The notes beneath the pieces are model-generated. The model was not told where the DNA came from and made no database searches. It saw only the letters and a list, made by a program, of their open reading frames with translations. Below are positions 42,357 through 54,300 of a stretch of DNA of 64,000 nucleotides, piece by piece (positions within the stretch are counted from its first letter, which is position 1; each line of letters opens with the position of its first letter). This DNA comes from Micromussa lordhowensis (taxonomy: Eukaryota > Cnidaria > Anthozoa > Scleractinia > Lobophylliidae): positions 14,521,466 through 14,585,465 of the forward strand of contig OZ026607.1 in assembly GCA_964020085.1 (NCBI GenBank), in the 5' to 3' direction. A program made the position numbers and the translations under genes.

Positions 42357-44382
42357 TACAGCAAGTTGTTAGGCGAGGAGACCTCAAGAAACCACAAGGC
42401 TTATAAGTTGTTCATTCCGTTGCGTGTTTTGTCGGAATCTAGCAAAACTTGTTATTTTAGTACAGTTGTAGCACTTCTGTTGTTAACAATGGTCTAACAA
42501 TGGTCTAAATGCAGCTATATTTACTACAGACAAATAGCTCGTTTCCACTGCATTTGTCTGAGCCACAAGGCATGTTTAATTTGGGTCAAATTTGTCAAAA
42601 TTCCAAAGCCAAAATTTGAAGAAGCCAACTTACCGTCATCAACCCGTGCTCTGTTCTCTGATAAAGCACGCTGTTTCAGCCAATCAGAGCGCGCGTTATA
42701 TTGAAACTTTATTATAATCTCTGATAAAGCACGCTGTTTTAGCCAATCAGAGCTCACTTTATCTGGAATGTTTAATATAATTTATAATAAAGACATTTGA
42801 TGTTAGTTATCAACGCCATTCGTACAAATCAATGATCAACATTAGAACAAGGCCTTAATTGATTTAGATATCTCATCCTGGGTGTGGCATCAACGTAAAT
42901 CGTATCATATGTGTATCGGAGCTAAACTTGGAAAACAATAGAAGTCTGAGGTTAAAAAGATCGATGATATCTAACAATAGGAATTTGTTAATTTTTCAAG
43001 ATTTTAAAGGGTTCCGTTGACTGTGAAACCATTACCTTTTCATCAACGTCAATCATATCATATTTGTATCGGAGATAAACTTGGAAAACAATTGATCTTG
43101 AAGATTAACAAGAAGATCGATGATATTGATACAGATTTCTGATTAATTTTCTTTAAAAACTTCTCTAAACAACAAATGCCGCTACATGATATTTTAACAA
43201 AGTCGTTAGTTATTACAAGCAGTTTTCCACAGATAAAGAAGGAAAGTAAGACCTGTAGACGTACGATGCTCAACTGACCAGCAAAACGTCTACAAAACAT
43301 TTTTTTATGACCCTTTCAGTAGAATCCATAAAAATTGACAACGAGGAGCTGGGGCGGCATATTGCTTAGTTCACCACGTACAAGACGGTCATTTATTTTG
43401 TTCGAATAAAGCCATTCTGATTCATTTTAATAAGAAGTGTAGAGTATACTTAACTGCGCATTAGGAAATCTTAACTTCTCTTCCAAGAGGGCAATCATGC
43501 GTGCCTCATAAAATAAATATATAACCTACGAGGTTACGTTAGTTAACAACTAATTCCTATATAAATAAATGGTAAATGTGTGACTGTTAACAAACAGTTC
43601 ACTAATCAACAGATAAACAGAAAACTGATCTAATCAGCCACTTAGCCAAAGCGGGCGTGACTTTTTGCAGATATATGTGACTACTACATTGTGACGGCTG
43701 GTTTGAATTTGTTGAACGTGCTGCGCCAAGTTCATCAAATTAATCAGTTTCATTTCAGACGAAGCCTGGTTACTCTCAGTTTTCCCTCCCAAACAGTGAA
43801 AGATATTTAGTATATTTCACTTGCGTTTTCATCTAACGTGGCGTCTTGAATTTTAAGAGTCACTGACTGTAAATATCGAGAATGGCTGGCCAGTCCGGGA
43901 TCGTTATCAGTTTTGATAACCATGTGACGTCACAACATGGCGGTCATTTCAAAAATCCGGAATTTTCGTATTCACTTCGCTTTGCTCGTTATGTTTTCGA
44001 TTATACTCGAGTAATTTACCTATAACTCCATTCGATAAGTGCCAGAATGGAAGGAGCCTCGCGTGGTTTGAAGATGGCGGTTGAAGAACATCCTAAACGG
44101 TATAAATGCTACTCGTAAAGTGAAACAGCGCTTGCAATTTTGCATCCAGATCAGGTATGTTTTTCATTTTGTCATTAGATTTAAGTTACTTGCAGATTTT
44201 TGCGGCAATCACAAAAAATATGTCGTTAATCTTCACGATATATTCTTGGGATTTAACTTATTTTTAGTGTTGTTCACGATCTGTGAAAAAAGTGCACGGG
44301 GCTATTTTGATTTGCGATGTGTTCTTCGTAATTAACGGCGGCCATATTTACATCTGTAATTGATGTGTTCCTAGGTAATGAG
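41474..44382. other. Intergenic DNA with short repeats
   Basis: Holds an (AAT)n microsatellite at about 42326-42354 and a tandem pair CTCTGATAAAGCACGCTGTT...CCAATCAGAGC (42656-42755). Two similar CATCAACGTNAATC..TATC...GGAGATAAACTTGGAAAACAAT blocks (about 42890-43100) suggest another duplicated repeat. No gene is supported. Confidence 0.5.
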
Positions 44383-45147
44383 ATGGCGGATGCGGGTACC
44401 CACAGAATTAAAATAGCAAATCTATGTCGATCTTGTGGCAAGACTGCGTCTTCAAAAAAGACGTTCGCAAGACCCAAAGAAAAATTAAGCTTGAATTCGA
44501 ACGACATGGTGTCAATGTTGAAAACGACAACGAATTTATTGTTTGCCTGACGTGTGACGTACGCAAGGATAATCGTGCTCAAATAAGCATTTTGACGAGT
44601 GTGTTTCATGCAGAGGTCGGTACCAGCAGTACAGTTTTACAAAGAGATGAGAAGCTTGCACCAAGGTAATGCAAATAGCATGTATCACTCCGATCACCAC
44701 CTCCAAGCATTGTTTTTTTGAAAACAACTGGTCAAATATTTGTGGTCCAATGTGGGCATAGTGAAAAAATACCCCACAAGTAGGGACTGAAGAGTGGGTA
44801 GAATATCCCATACTATGAAGAGAAAGCCCTCCTCCAGTCATTATAAAAGGAAAAAATTATTTTAATTTATCACATTACTCAGCATTTTTTTATATGTGCA
44901 TGTGCAGACACCCATTTAGAAGACCTTGAATTTTTTTAACAACATCTGAGCGCTTGCATTGGATTTTTAGCAATGCATGTAGAAGTGCTGCTTAATATTG
45001 GCTGACTTAATCCTACTTAATTTTAATTACATTGACAGCAAATGGCTCAAGAGATTAGAGGAGGCAAAGATTGACAGTTCAAAGACACAGTGTCTCATCG
45101 ATGATTGCTCTGCTAAAACTGATGATGCATTGCTCTTGCGTAATGAG
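44383..45147 (+). CDS. 5' exons of an unrecognised gene with paired CxxC motifs
   Basis: Exon 1 starts MADAGTHRIKIANLCRSCGK at 44383. The coding signal moves one frame near the A6 run at 44455-44460 and continues as IKLEFERHGVNVENDNEFIVCLTCDVRK to the donor CCAAG|GTAATG at 44667. Exon 2 (about 45039-45147) follows TTGACAG, enters in matching phase (SKWLKRLEEAKIDSSK...LLRNE) and ends at GAG|GTAACT. Two CxxC pairs about 55 residues apart look like a zinc-binding N-terminal module such as ZAD- or RAG1L-type domains, but the family is not recognised. Whether the frame change is a lesion, a sequence error or a missed splice is open. No later exon was found in the window. Confidence 0.5.
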
Positions 45148-46083
45148 GTAACTGATGGAAAACTGTAATTAAGACGTACACATTATTTTAAACTTGAACG
45201 TACAAAGCATGGTTGACAATGATGAAGAATTGTGTCTATAGCAATGTCAAGAAGTTTTAGAGCCTTGATAAACTGCAAATTTTAATTTTTTTTCCAAATA
45301 TTTTTGTGTTGTATTAGATGTATGTTCACTGCAATCTTTCCTGCATTTTATCTGATGAAAGTCGCTGAAGTGACTGTCTTATGTTGAAAATTCTTTATCA
45401 ACGTCAAGCCCGATTTGTATGTTCATGTTTTATACAACAGGCTGTTCCCTAACACAAACCAAGGAACTACTTTAGTTGGCCGTTAAATTTCTGCATGGTC
45501 ATGTAGATTTTTTAGTCTGGGCTTTTGATTATTGATGCTCTGTATGTAATGGTGCATTATGCAGAGTGTACAGCTTACAAAGACTATACCAGGATCACAG
45601 TTAAGTGTCTAACTGATAGAGGCAGTCTGTAACAGGGAGAGAAATACCAGTACTTACATGTACGTATTGGCCAGAACTTTAACTTTTCTGTCGATAATTA
45701 CATGTATGGGGTGTAATTGTAAGCAATGTGTCTACAAGCAGCAGTTTACTGTATTATGAAGAAGTTATCGCACTGCTAACTGTGGAGCCAGAGGATTAAG
45801 GATTAAGAATTACTGTAATTGTGAAGTACTAAATTATTGTTTTTGTTCTTGTTGTTGTAAGTTGTTAACTGATATTCATGGACACACATGGTACACAAAT
45901 TAGTCTGTTTCATCATTGTGATGAATTAACCTAACGTTAAATGTCACTTAGTGGATACTTTATATGTAAGTGTCGGGCCCTGTCCTACTTTTTCTTTAAC
46001 TGTTTGAGACTGACAGTTAGAGAAACCTGTACAAGACTACCAATATATATATACCAATATATATATATATATATATACATATA
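45148..46083. other. Intron or intergenic DNA, AT-repeat at right end
   Basis: Nothing coding seen. 46038-46083 is an (AT)n-type microsatellite leading directly into the Penelope-like fragment. Confidence 0.5.
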
Positions 46084-46407
46084 TACATTGGTCTTTGCGA
46101 TACAACTTTTAAGTTAAGATACAGAAACCATGTATGCTCATTTAAGAACGAGCGGTACAAGCATGCAACTGAGTTAAGTAAATATATTTGGAGCTTAAAG
46201 GATAAGAGCATTTCGTACAACATCAAATGGCGGAAAATTAAACAGGCCCGATCATATTCTAATGTAAGCAAGAGATGTAATTTGTGTCTATGGGAAAAGT
46301 ATTTTATCATCTGTAAACCCGAAATGTCAACACTGAACAACAGAAGTGAACTGATATGTAATTGTAGACATTCTAAGAAATTCCTGTTAAAGAACGTATT
46401 CGCTTAG
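46084..46407 (+). pseudogene. Penelope-like element, C-terminal GIY-YIG endonuclease fragment
   Basis: 107 codons to TAG at 46405-46407. Starts [16 protein letters not shown], the second half of the GIY-YIG signature with the catalytic-region Arg/His, then [12 protein letters not shown], a [11 protein letters not shown] segment and [14 protein letters not shown]. This ordering is that of the endonuclease tail of Penelope-like retroelements. The reverse transcriptase and the GIY half are missing, so the copy is 5'-truncated in an AT microsatellite. The 3' flank carries the hammerhead ribozyme, also a Penelope feature. Confidence 0.5.
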
Positions 46408-46502
46408 CTTAACCAATCATATCTCTGCTCATCACGCCAGTGGGCATTGTTCTGTATTTTCAAATTTTGTATATCTTCTTATGTATCCGTTATGTTTGGC
46501 AG

Positions 46503-46548
46503 TTGCCTGATGATTGCTCCGCAAGGAGCATGAAACTCTGAGTAGCAA
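46503..46548 (+). ncRNA. Hammerhead ribozyme (Penelope-type)
   Basis: All core elements in order: stem I TTGC (46503-46506), CTGATGA (46507-46513), stem II TGCTCC-GCAA-GGAGCA (515-530), GAA, stem III ACT-CTG-AGT (535-543), A544, then GCAA (545-548) closing stem I. Predicted self-cleavage lies between 46544 and 46545. A U-U instead of G-C at the base of stem II is the only deviation noted. Short stem III hammerheads of this form are known in Penelope-like elements. Confidence 0.5.
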
Positions 46549-46602
46549 TAAATGTCTTCGACCAAATAATCCAACTCTACAAATCTATATATATATATAT
46601 AT

Positions 46603-46821
46603 ATAGAGTCAGTTAAGTAGATCCCTTGAGCCAACAGCGTATCACCCCCAGGAGGATCGCAAATGGATTCACAGTCCAAGTTGAGGAGAAATTGAGAGAA
46701 AGTTAAGGGAAACTCAACACTGGACAACTTCTGAGGAAAAACTGTAATTGCCCCGAGCGGGATTTGAACCCACGTCCTCCTGATCACTAGTCGGGTGTGA
46801 TGACCACTACACTATCAGGAC
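46603..46821 (-). mobile_element. tRNA-derived SINE (copy 1)
   Basis: The minus strand begins with a 73-nt tRNA-Thr(AGT)-like head (46821-46749: acceptor GTCCTGA/TCGGGGC, loop CTAGTGA, T-arm GTGGG TTCAAAT CCCGC). It continues with a body and ends in a TATATA tail at 46584-46605. The head retains near-perfect cloverleaf pairing, so a genuine tRNA-Thr gene is the alternative reading. Confidence 0.5.
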
Positions 46822-46961
46822 AACCATGCTGGCAACATGGCTGATTATATCATTTAATGTGTGGCATCCCGTGGGACTCCCTGAGGGGCAGTTTTTCTAT
46901 GTGATAACGCTGGATCAACATACAGATGATTCACAGGCGGACAAGGGTAATTAATGTAAAG

Positions 46962-47210
46962 AGTCAGTTAAGTAGATCCCTTGAGCCAACAGCGTATCAC
47001 CCCCAGGAGGATCGCAAATGGATTCACAGTCCAAGTTGAGGAGAAATTGAGAGAAAGTTAAGGGAAACTCAACACTGGACAACTTCTGAGGAAAAACTGT
47101 AATTGCCCCGAGCGGGATTTGAACCCACGTCCTCCTGATCACTAGTCGGGTGTGATGACCACTACACTATCAGGACAACCATGCTGGCAACATGGCTGAT
47201 TATATCATTT
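46962..47210 (-). repeat. Second copy of the SINE segment, running into the gap
   Basis: 249 bp identical by eye to 46609-46857, including 35 bp of non-SINE flank (CCATGCTGGCAACATGG...). Period 353 bp. It stops exactly at the N run. Confidence 0.5.
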
Positions 47211-47410
47211 NNNNNNNNNNNNNNNNNNNNNNNNNNNNNNNNNNNNNNNNNNNNNNNNNNNNNNNNNNNNNNNNNNNNNNNNNNNNNNNNNNNNNNNNNN
47301 NNNNNNNNNNNNNNNNNNNNNNNNNNNNNNNNNNNNNNNNNNNNNNNNNNNNNNNNNNNNNNNNNNNNNNNNNNNNNNNNNNNNNNNNNNNNNNNNNNNN
47401 NNNNNNNNNN
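47211..47410. other. Assembly gap (200 N)
   Basis: Exactly 200 unknown bases between the duplicated SINE segment and the satellite array. The length is a placeholder. Confidence 0.5.
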
Positions 47411-47569
47411 AACGAGGAGCATTTTGTTTGGATTATTTTTCGTTTTTTTTTTTTTTTCCCTTAAACAAACATGTTAAAACACGCGTTTTAACTTGTATCG
47501 ATATCAGATTAATATATCTGGCATAAAAAAACCTGGGTTTAAATGTCAGGAATATTCGAAATTGTCCTC

Positions 47570-47988
47570 CTTTAAGGTGGGGGTTTACCTGAATTAAAGT
47601 GAAATTTGAGGAAGTTTAAAGAGAGATTGAAAGGGGGAGAAAAGGTTATGGAACACCACCAGACAGTTGCCCGACCCCACAATGGCACTCGGGTTGTTAG
47701 GCAACTGTTTGGTGTGTATCTATCAATTTTTAACTTCAAACTCTAATTTTAAAACAACACCAAATCTTCCAAATTTCCTATTTCCATAAATTTTACTAAT
47801 CCTTTGAGAAAAACTATCTGTCTCCAAATAAACCTAAAAATCACCAAAAAATTTACAAAACGGCGCAAAACATAGATGTCTGTAATGAGTGAACAGATTC
47901 TTGATTGCTTGAAACGTAAACGAGATATTTGCATTAAGAACATAATACCAAGCCAAAATACGGCTTTCAGGTGGACCCCCGCCTTAAG
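47570..47988. mobile_element. MITE embedded in satellite unit (first of about 18)
   Basis: CTTTAAGGTGGGGGTTTACC at the left and the near complement GGTGGACCCCCGCCTTAAG at the right, about 419 bp, matching the stand-alone copy at 34370-34793 in ends and interior. The same segment recurs at the same place in every unit, so the MITE was present before amplification. Confidence 0.5.
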
Positions 47989-48307
47989 AGAAGTTTTCAA
48001 GGTTTTTCAAGCTGTAGCTACTGTCAAGCTAATAGATGTGAAGAAAATCACAAATTTAACGCGTCTGTCACGATTAGATATGAAAACAGCGATTGCATGG
48101 CATTATAGGACAACAATAAGCTTAGCGCCAAAACGAGGCTTCGCCTCGTGCGAGCCTAAGAAATGCCTCCCAAAAGGGAGGCAAAGAGCATTTCACCTCT
48201 TATTTAAATTTAGTCGCATCGAAGGGGTGTTGGAGGCTCCTCGTGCGGGTGGACCGGTGAGGGTGGGACTCTGCAGAGACTCTGCTCCCGTTAACTCTAC
48301 CCCATGA
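47876..48307 (+). other. 143-codon ORF repeated in every satellite unit
   Basis: MSVMSEQILDCLKRKRD... to a TGA, open in all 18 units and differing only at one Pro/Ser residue. The first ~37 codons lie in the MITE and the rest in satellite sequence with hairpins. No family recognised. Its conservation is explained by array homogenisation, so I do not call it a gene; a transcribed satellite remains possible. Confidence 0.5.
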
Positions 48308-51300
48308 GGGGGGTAGGGGGGAGCAGAGAACGAGGAGCATTTTGTTTGGATTATTTTTCGTTTTTTTTTTTTTTTCCCTTAAACAAACATGTTAAAACAC
48401 GCGTTTTAACTTGTATCGATATCAGATTAATATATCTGGCATAAAAAAACCTGGGTTTAAATGTCAGGAATATTCGAAATTGTCCTCCTTTAAGGTGGGG
48501 GTTTACCTGAATTAAAGTGAAATTTGAGGAAGTTTAAAGAGAGATTGAAAGGGGGAGAAAAGGTTATGGAACACCACCAGACAGTTGCCCGACCCCACAA
48601 TGGCACTCGGGTTGTTAGGCAACTGTTTGGTGTGTGTGTATCTATCAATTTTTAACTTCAAACTCTAATTTTAAAACAACACCAAATCTTCCAAATTTCC
48701 TATTTCCATAAATTTTACTAATCCTTTGAGAAAAACTATCTGTCTCCAAATAAACCTAAAAATCACCAAAAAATTTACAAAACGGCGCAAAACATAGATG
48801 TCTGTAATGAGTGAACAGATTCTTGATTGCTTGAAACGTAAACGAGATATTTGCATTAAGAACATAATACCAAGCCAAAATACGGCTTTCAGGTGGACCC
48901 CCGCCTTAAGAGAAGTTTTCAAGGTTTTTCAAGCTGTAGCTACTGTCAAGCTAATAGATGTGAAGAAAATCACAAATTTAACGCGTCTGTCACGATTAGA
49001 TATGAAAACAGCGATTGCATGGCATTATAGGACAACAATAAGCTTAGCGCCAAAACGAGGCTTCGCCTCGTGCGAGCCTAAGAAATGCCTCCCAAAAGGG
49101 AGGCAAAGAGCATTTCACCTCTTATTTAAATTTAGTCGCATCGAAGGGGTGTTGGAGGCTCCTCGTGCGGGTGGACCGGTGAGGGTGGGACTCTGCAGAG
49201 ACTCTGCTCCCGTTAACTCTACCCCATGAGGGGGGTAGGGGGGAGCAGAGAACGAGGAGCATTTTGTTTGGATTATTTTTCGTTTTTTTTTTTTTTTCCC
49301 TTAAACAAACATGTTAAAACACGCGTTTTAACTTGTATCGATATCAGATTAATATATCTGGCATAAAAAAACCTGGGTTTAAATGTCAGGAATATTCGAA
49401 ATTGTCCTCCTTTAAGGTGGGGGTTTACCTGAATTAAAGTGAAATTTGAGGAAGTTTAAAGAGAGATTGAAAGGGGGAGAAAAGGTTATGGAACACCACC
49501 AGACAGTTGCCCGACCCCACAATGGCACTCGGGTTGTTAGGCAACTGTTTGGTGTGTGTGTATCTATCAATTTTTAACTTCAAACTCTAATTTTAAAACA
49601 ACACCAAATCTTCCAAATTTCCTATTTCCATAAATTTTACTAATCCTTTGAGAAAAACTATCTGTCTCCAAATAAACCTAAAAATCACCAAAAAATTTAC
49701 AAAACGGCGCAAAACATAGATGTCTGTAATGAGTGAACAGATTCTTGATTGCTTGAAACGTAAACGAGATATTTGCATTAAGAACATAATACCAAGCCAA
49801 AATACGGCTTTCAGGTGGACCCCCGCCTTAAGAGAAGTTTTCAAGGTTTTTCAAGCTGTAGCTACTGTCAAGCTAATAGATGTGAAGAAAATCACAAATT
49901 TAACGCGTCTGTCACGATTAGATATGAAAACAGCGATTGCATGGCATTATAGGACAACAATAAGCTTAGCGCCAAAACGAGGCTTCGCCTCGTGCGAGTC
50001 TAAGAAATGCCTCCCAAAAGGGAGGCAAAGAGCATTTCACCTCTTATTTAAATTTAGTCGCATCGAAGGGGTGTTGGAGGCTCCTCGTGCGGGTGGACCG
50101 GTGAGGGTGGGACTCTGCAGAGACTCTGCTCCCGTTAACTCTACCCCATGATGGGGGGTAGGGGGGAGCAGAGAACGAGGAGCATTTTGTTTGGATTATT
50201 TTTCGTTTTTTTTTTTTTTTTCCCTTAAACAAACATGTTAAAACACGCGTTTTAACTTGTATCGATATCAGATTAATATATCTGGCATAAAAAAACCTGG
50301 GTTTAAATGTCAGGAATATTCGAAATTGTCCTCCTTTAAGGTGGGGGTTTACCTGAATTAAAGTGAAATTTGAGGAAGTTTAAAGAGAGATTGAAAGGGG
50401 GAGAAAAGGTTATGGAACACCACCAGACAGTTGCCCGACCCCACAATGGCACTCGGGTTGTTAGGCAACTGTTTGGTGTGTGTGTATCTATCAATTTTTA
50501 ACTTCAAACTCTAATTTTAAAACAACACCAAATCTTCCAAATTTCCTATTTCCATAAATTTTACTAATCCTTTGAGAAAAACTATCTGTCTCCAAATAAA
50601 CCTAAAAATCACCAAAAAATTTACAAAACGGCGCAAAACATAGATGTCTGTAATGAGTGAACAGATTCTTGATTGCTTGAAACGTAAACGAGATATTTGC
50701 ATTAAGAACATAATACCAAGCCAAAATACGGCTTTCAGGTGGACCCCCGCCTTAAGAGAAGTTTTCAAGGTTTTTCAAGCTGTAGCTACTGTCAAGCTAA
50801 TAGATGTGAAGAAAATCACAAATTTAACGCGTCTGTCACGATTAGATATGAAAACAGCGATTGCATGGCATTATAGGACAACAATAAGCTTAGCGCCAAA
50901 ACGAGGCTTCGCCTCGTGCGAGTCTAAGAAATGCCTCCCAAAAGGGAGGCAAAGAGCATTTCACCTCTTATTTAAATTTAGTCGCATCGAAGGGGTGTTG
51001 GAGGCTCCTCGTGCGGGTGGACCGGTGAGGGTGGGACTCTGCAGAGACTCTGCTCCCGTTAACTCTACCCCATGATGGGGGGTAGGGGGGAGCAGAGAAC
51101 GAGGAGCATTTTGTTTGGATTATTTTTCGTTTTTTTTTTTTTTTTCCCTTAAACAAACATGTTAAAACACGCGTTTTAACTTGTATCGATATCAGATTAA
51201 TATATCTGGCATAAAAAAACCTGGGTTTAAATGTCAGGAATATTCGAAATTGTCCTCCTTTAAGGTGGGGGTTTACCTGAATTAAAGTGAAATTTGAGGA

Positions 51301-54300
51301 AGTTTAAAGAGAGATTGAAAGGGGGAGAAAAGGTTATGGAACACCACCAGACAGTTGCCCGACCCCACAATGGCACTCGGGTTGTTAGGCAACTGTTTGG
51401 TGTGTGTGTATCTATCAATTTTTAACTTCAAACTCTAATTTTAAAACAACACCAAATCTTCCAAATTTCCTATTTCCATAAATTTTACTAATCCTTTGAG
51501 AAAAACTATCTGTCTCCAAATAAACCTAAAAATCACCAAAAAATTTACAAAACGGCGCAAAACATAGATGTCTGTAATGAGTGAACAGATTCTTGATTGC
51601 TTGAAACGTAAACGAGATATTTGCATTAAGAACATAATACCAAGCCAAAATACGGCTTTCAGGTGGACCCCCGCCTTAAGAGAAGTTTTCAAGGTTTTTC
51701 AAGCTGTAGCTACTGTCAAGCTAATAGATGTGAAGAAAATCACAAATTTAACGCGTCTGTCACGATTAGATATGAAAACAGCGATTGCATGGCATTATAG
51801 GACAACAATAAGCTTAGCGCCAAAACGAGGCTTCGCCTCGTGCGAGTCTAAGAAATGCCTCCCAAAAGGGAGGCAAAGAGCATTTCACCTCTTATTTAAA
51901 TTTAGTCGCATCGAAGGGGTGTTGGAGGCTCCTCGTGCGGGTGGACCGGTGAGGGTGGGACTCTGCAGAGACTCTGCTCCCGTTAACTCTACCCCATGAT
52001 GGGGGGTAGGGGGGAGCAGAGAACGAGGAGCATTTTGTTTGGATTATTTTTCGTTTTTTTTTTTTTTTTCCCTTAAACAAACATGTTAAAACACGCGTTT
52101 TAACTTGTATCGATATCAGATTAATATATCTGGCATAAAAAAACCTGGGTTTAAATGTCAGGAATATTCGAAATTGTCCTCCTTTAAGGTGGGGGTTTAC
52201 CTGAATTAAAGTGAAATTTGAGGAAGTTTAAAGAGAGATTGAAAGGGGGAGAAAAGGTTATGGAACACCACCAGACAGTTGCCCGACCCCACAATGGCAC
52301 TCGGGTTGTTAGGCAACTGTTTGGTGTGTGTGTATCTATCAATTTTTAACTTCAAACTCTAATTTTAAAACAACACCAAATCTTCCAAATTTCCTATTTC
52401 CATAAATTTTACTAATCCTTTGAGAAAAACTATCTGTCTCCAAATAAACCTAAAAATCACCAAAAAATTTACAAAACGGCGCAAAACATAGATGTCTGTA
52501 ATGAGTGAACAGATTCTTGATTGCTTGAAACGTAAACGAGATATTTGCATTAAGAACATAATACCAAGCCAAAATACGGCTTTCAGGTGGACCCCCGCCT
52601 TAAGAGAAGTTTTCAAGGTTTTTCAAGCTGTAGCTACTGTCAAGCTAATAGATGTGAAGAAAATCACAAATTTAACGCGTCTGTCACGATTAGATATGAA
52701 AACAGCGATTGCATGGCATTATAGGACAACAATAAGCTTAGCGCCAAAACGAGGCTTCGCCTCGTGCGAGTCTAAGAAATGCCTCCCAAAAGGGAGGCAA
52801 AGAGCATTTCACCTCTTATTTAAATTTAGTCGCATCGAAGGGGTGTTGGAGGCTCCTCGTGCGGGTGGACCGGTGAGGGTGGGACTCTGCAGAGACTCTG
52901 CTCCCGTTAACTCTACCCCATGATGGGGGGTAGGGGGGAGCAGAGAACGAGGAGCATTTTGTTTGGATTATTTTTCGTTTTTTTTTTTTTTTTCCCTTAA
53001 ACAAACATGTTAAAACACGCGTTTTAACTTGTATCGATATCAGATTAATATATCTGGCATAAAAAAACCTGGGTTTAAATGTCAGGAATATTCGAAATTG
53101 TCCTCCTTTAAGGTGGGGGTTTACCTGAATTAAAGTGAAATTTGAGGAAGTTTAAAGAGAGATTGAAAGGGGGAGAAAAGGTTATGGAACACCACCAGAC
53201 AGTTGCCCGACCCCACAATGGCACTCGGGTTGTTAGGCAACTGTTTGGTGTGTGTGTATCTATCAATTTTTAACTTCAAACTCTAATTTTAAAACAACAC
53301 CAAATCTTCCAAATTTCCTATTTCCATAAATTTTACTAATCCTTTGAGAAAAACTATCTGTCTCCAAATAAACCTAAAAATCACCAAAAAATTTACAAAA
53401 CGGCGCAAAACATAGATGTCTGTAATGAGTGAACAGATTCTTGATTGCTTGAAACGTAAACGAGATATTTGCATTAAGAACATAATACCAAGCCAAAATA
53501 CGGCTTTCAGGTGGACCCCCGCCTTAAGAGAAGTTTTCAAGGTTTTTCAAGCTGTAGCTACTGTCAAGCTAATAGATGTGAAGAAAATCACAAATTTAAC
53601 GCGTCTGTCACGATTAGATATGAAAACAGCGATTGCATGGCATTATAGGACAACAATAAGCTTAGCGCCAAAACGAGGCTTCGCCTCGTGCGAGTCTAAG
53701 AAATGCCTCCCAAAAGGGAGGCAAAGAGCATTTCACCTCTTATTTAAATTTAGTCGCATCGAAGGGGTGTTGGAGGCTCCTCGTGCGGGTGGACCGGTGA
53801 GGGTGGGACTCTGCAGAGACTCTGCTCCCGTTAACTCTACCCCATGATGGGGGGTAGGGGGGAGCAGAGAACGAGGAGCATTTTGTTTGGATTATTTTTC
53901 GTTTTTTTTTTTTTTTTCCCTTAAACAAACATGTTAAAACACGCGTTTTAACTTGTATCGATATCAGATAAATATATCTGGCATAAAAAAACCTGGGTTT
54001 AAATGTCAGGAATATTCGAAATTGTCCTCCTTTAAGGTGGGGGTTTACCTGAATTAAAGTGAAATTTGAGGAAGTTTAAAGAGAGATTGAAAGGGGGAGA
54101 AAAGGTTATGGAACACCACCAGACAGTTGCCCGACCCCACAATGGCACTCGGGTTGTTAGGCAACTGTTTGGTGTGTGTGTATCTATCAATTTTTAACTT
54201 CAAACTCTAATTTTAAAACAACACCAAATCTTCCAAATTTCCTATTTCCATAAATTTTACTAATCCTTTGAGAAAAACTATCTGTCTCCAAATAAACCTA

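Noticed and set aside
47411..48328. Satellite unit as a 5S rRNA or snRNA gene repeat
   Set aside because: I looked for 5S internal-control and U1, U2, U4, U5 and U6 signature sequences in the unit and saw none.
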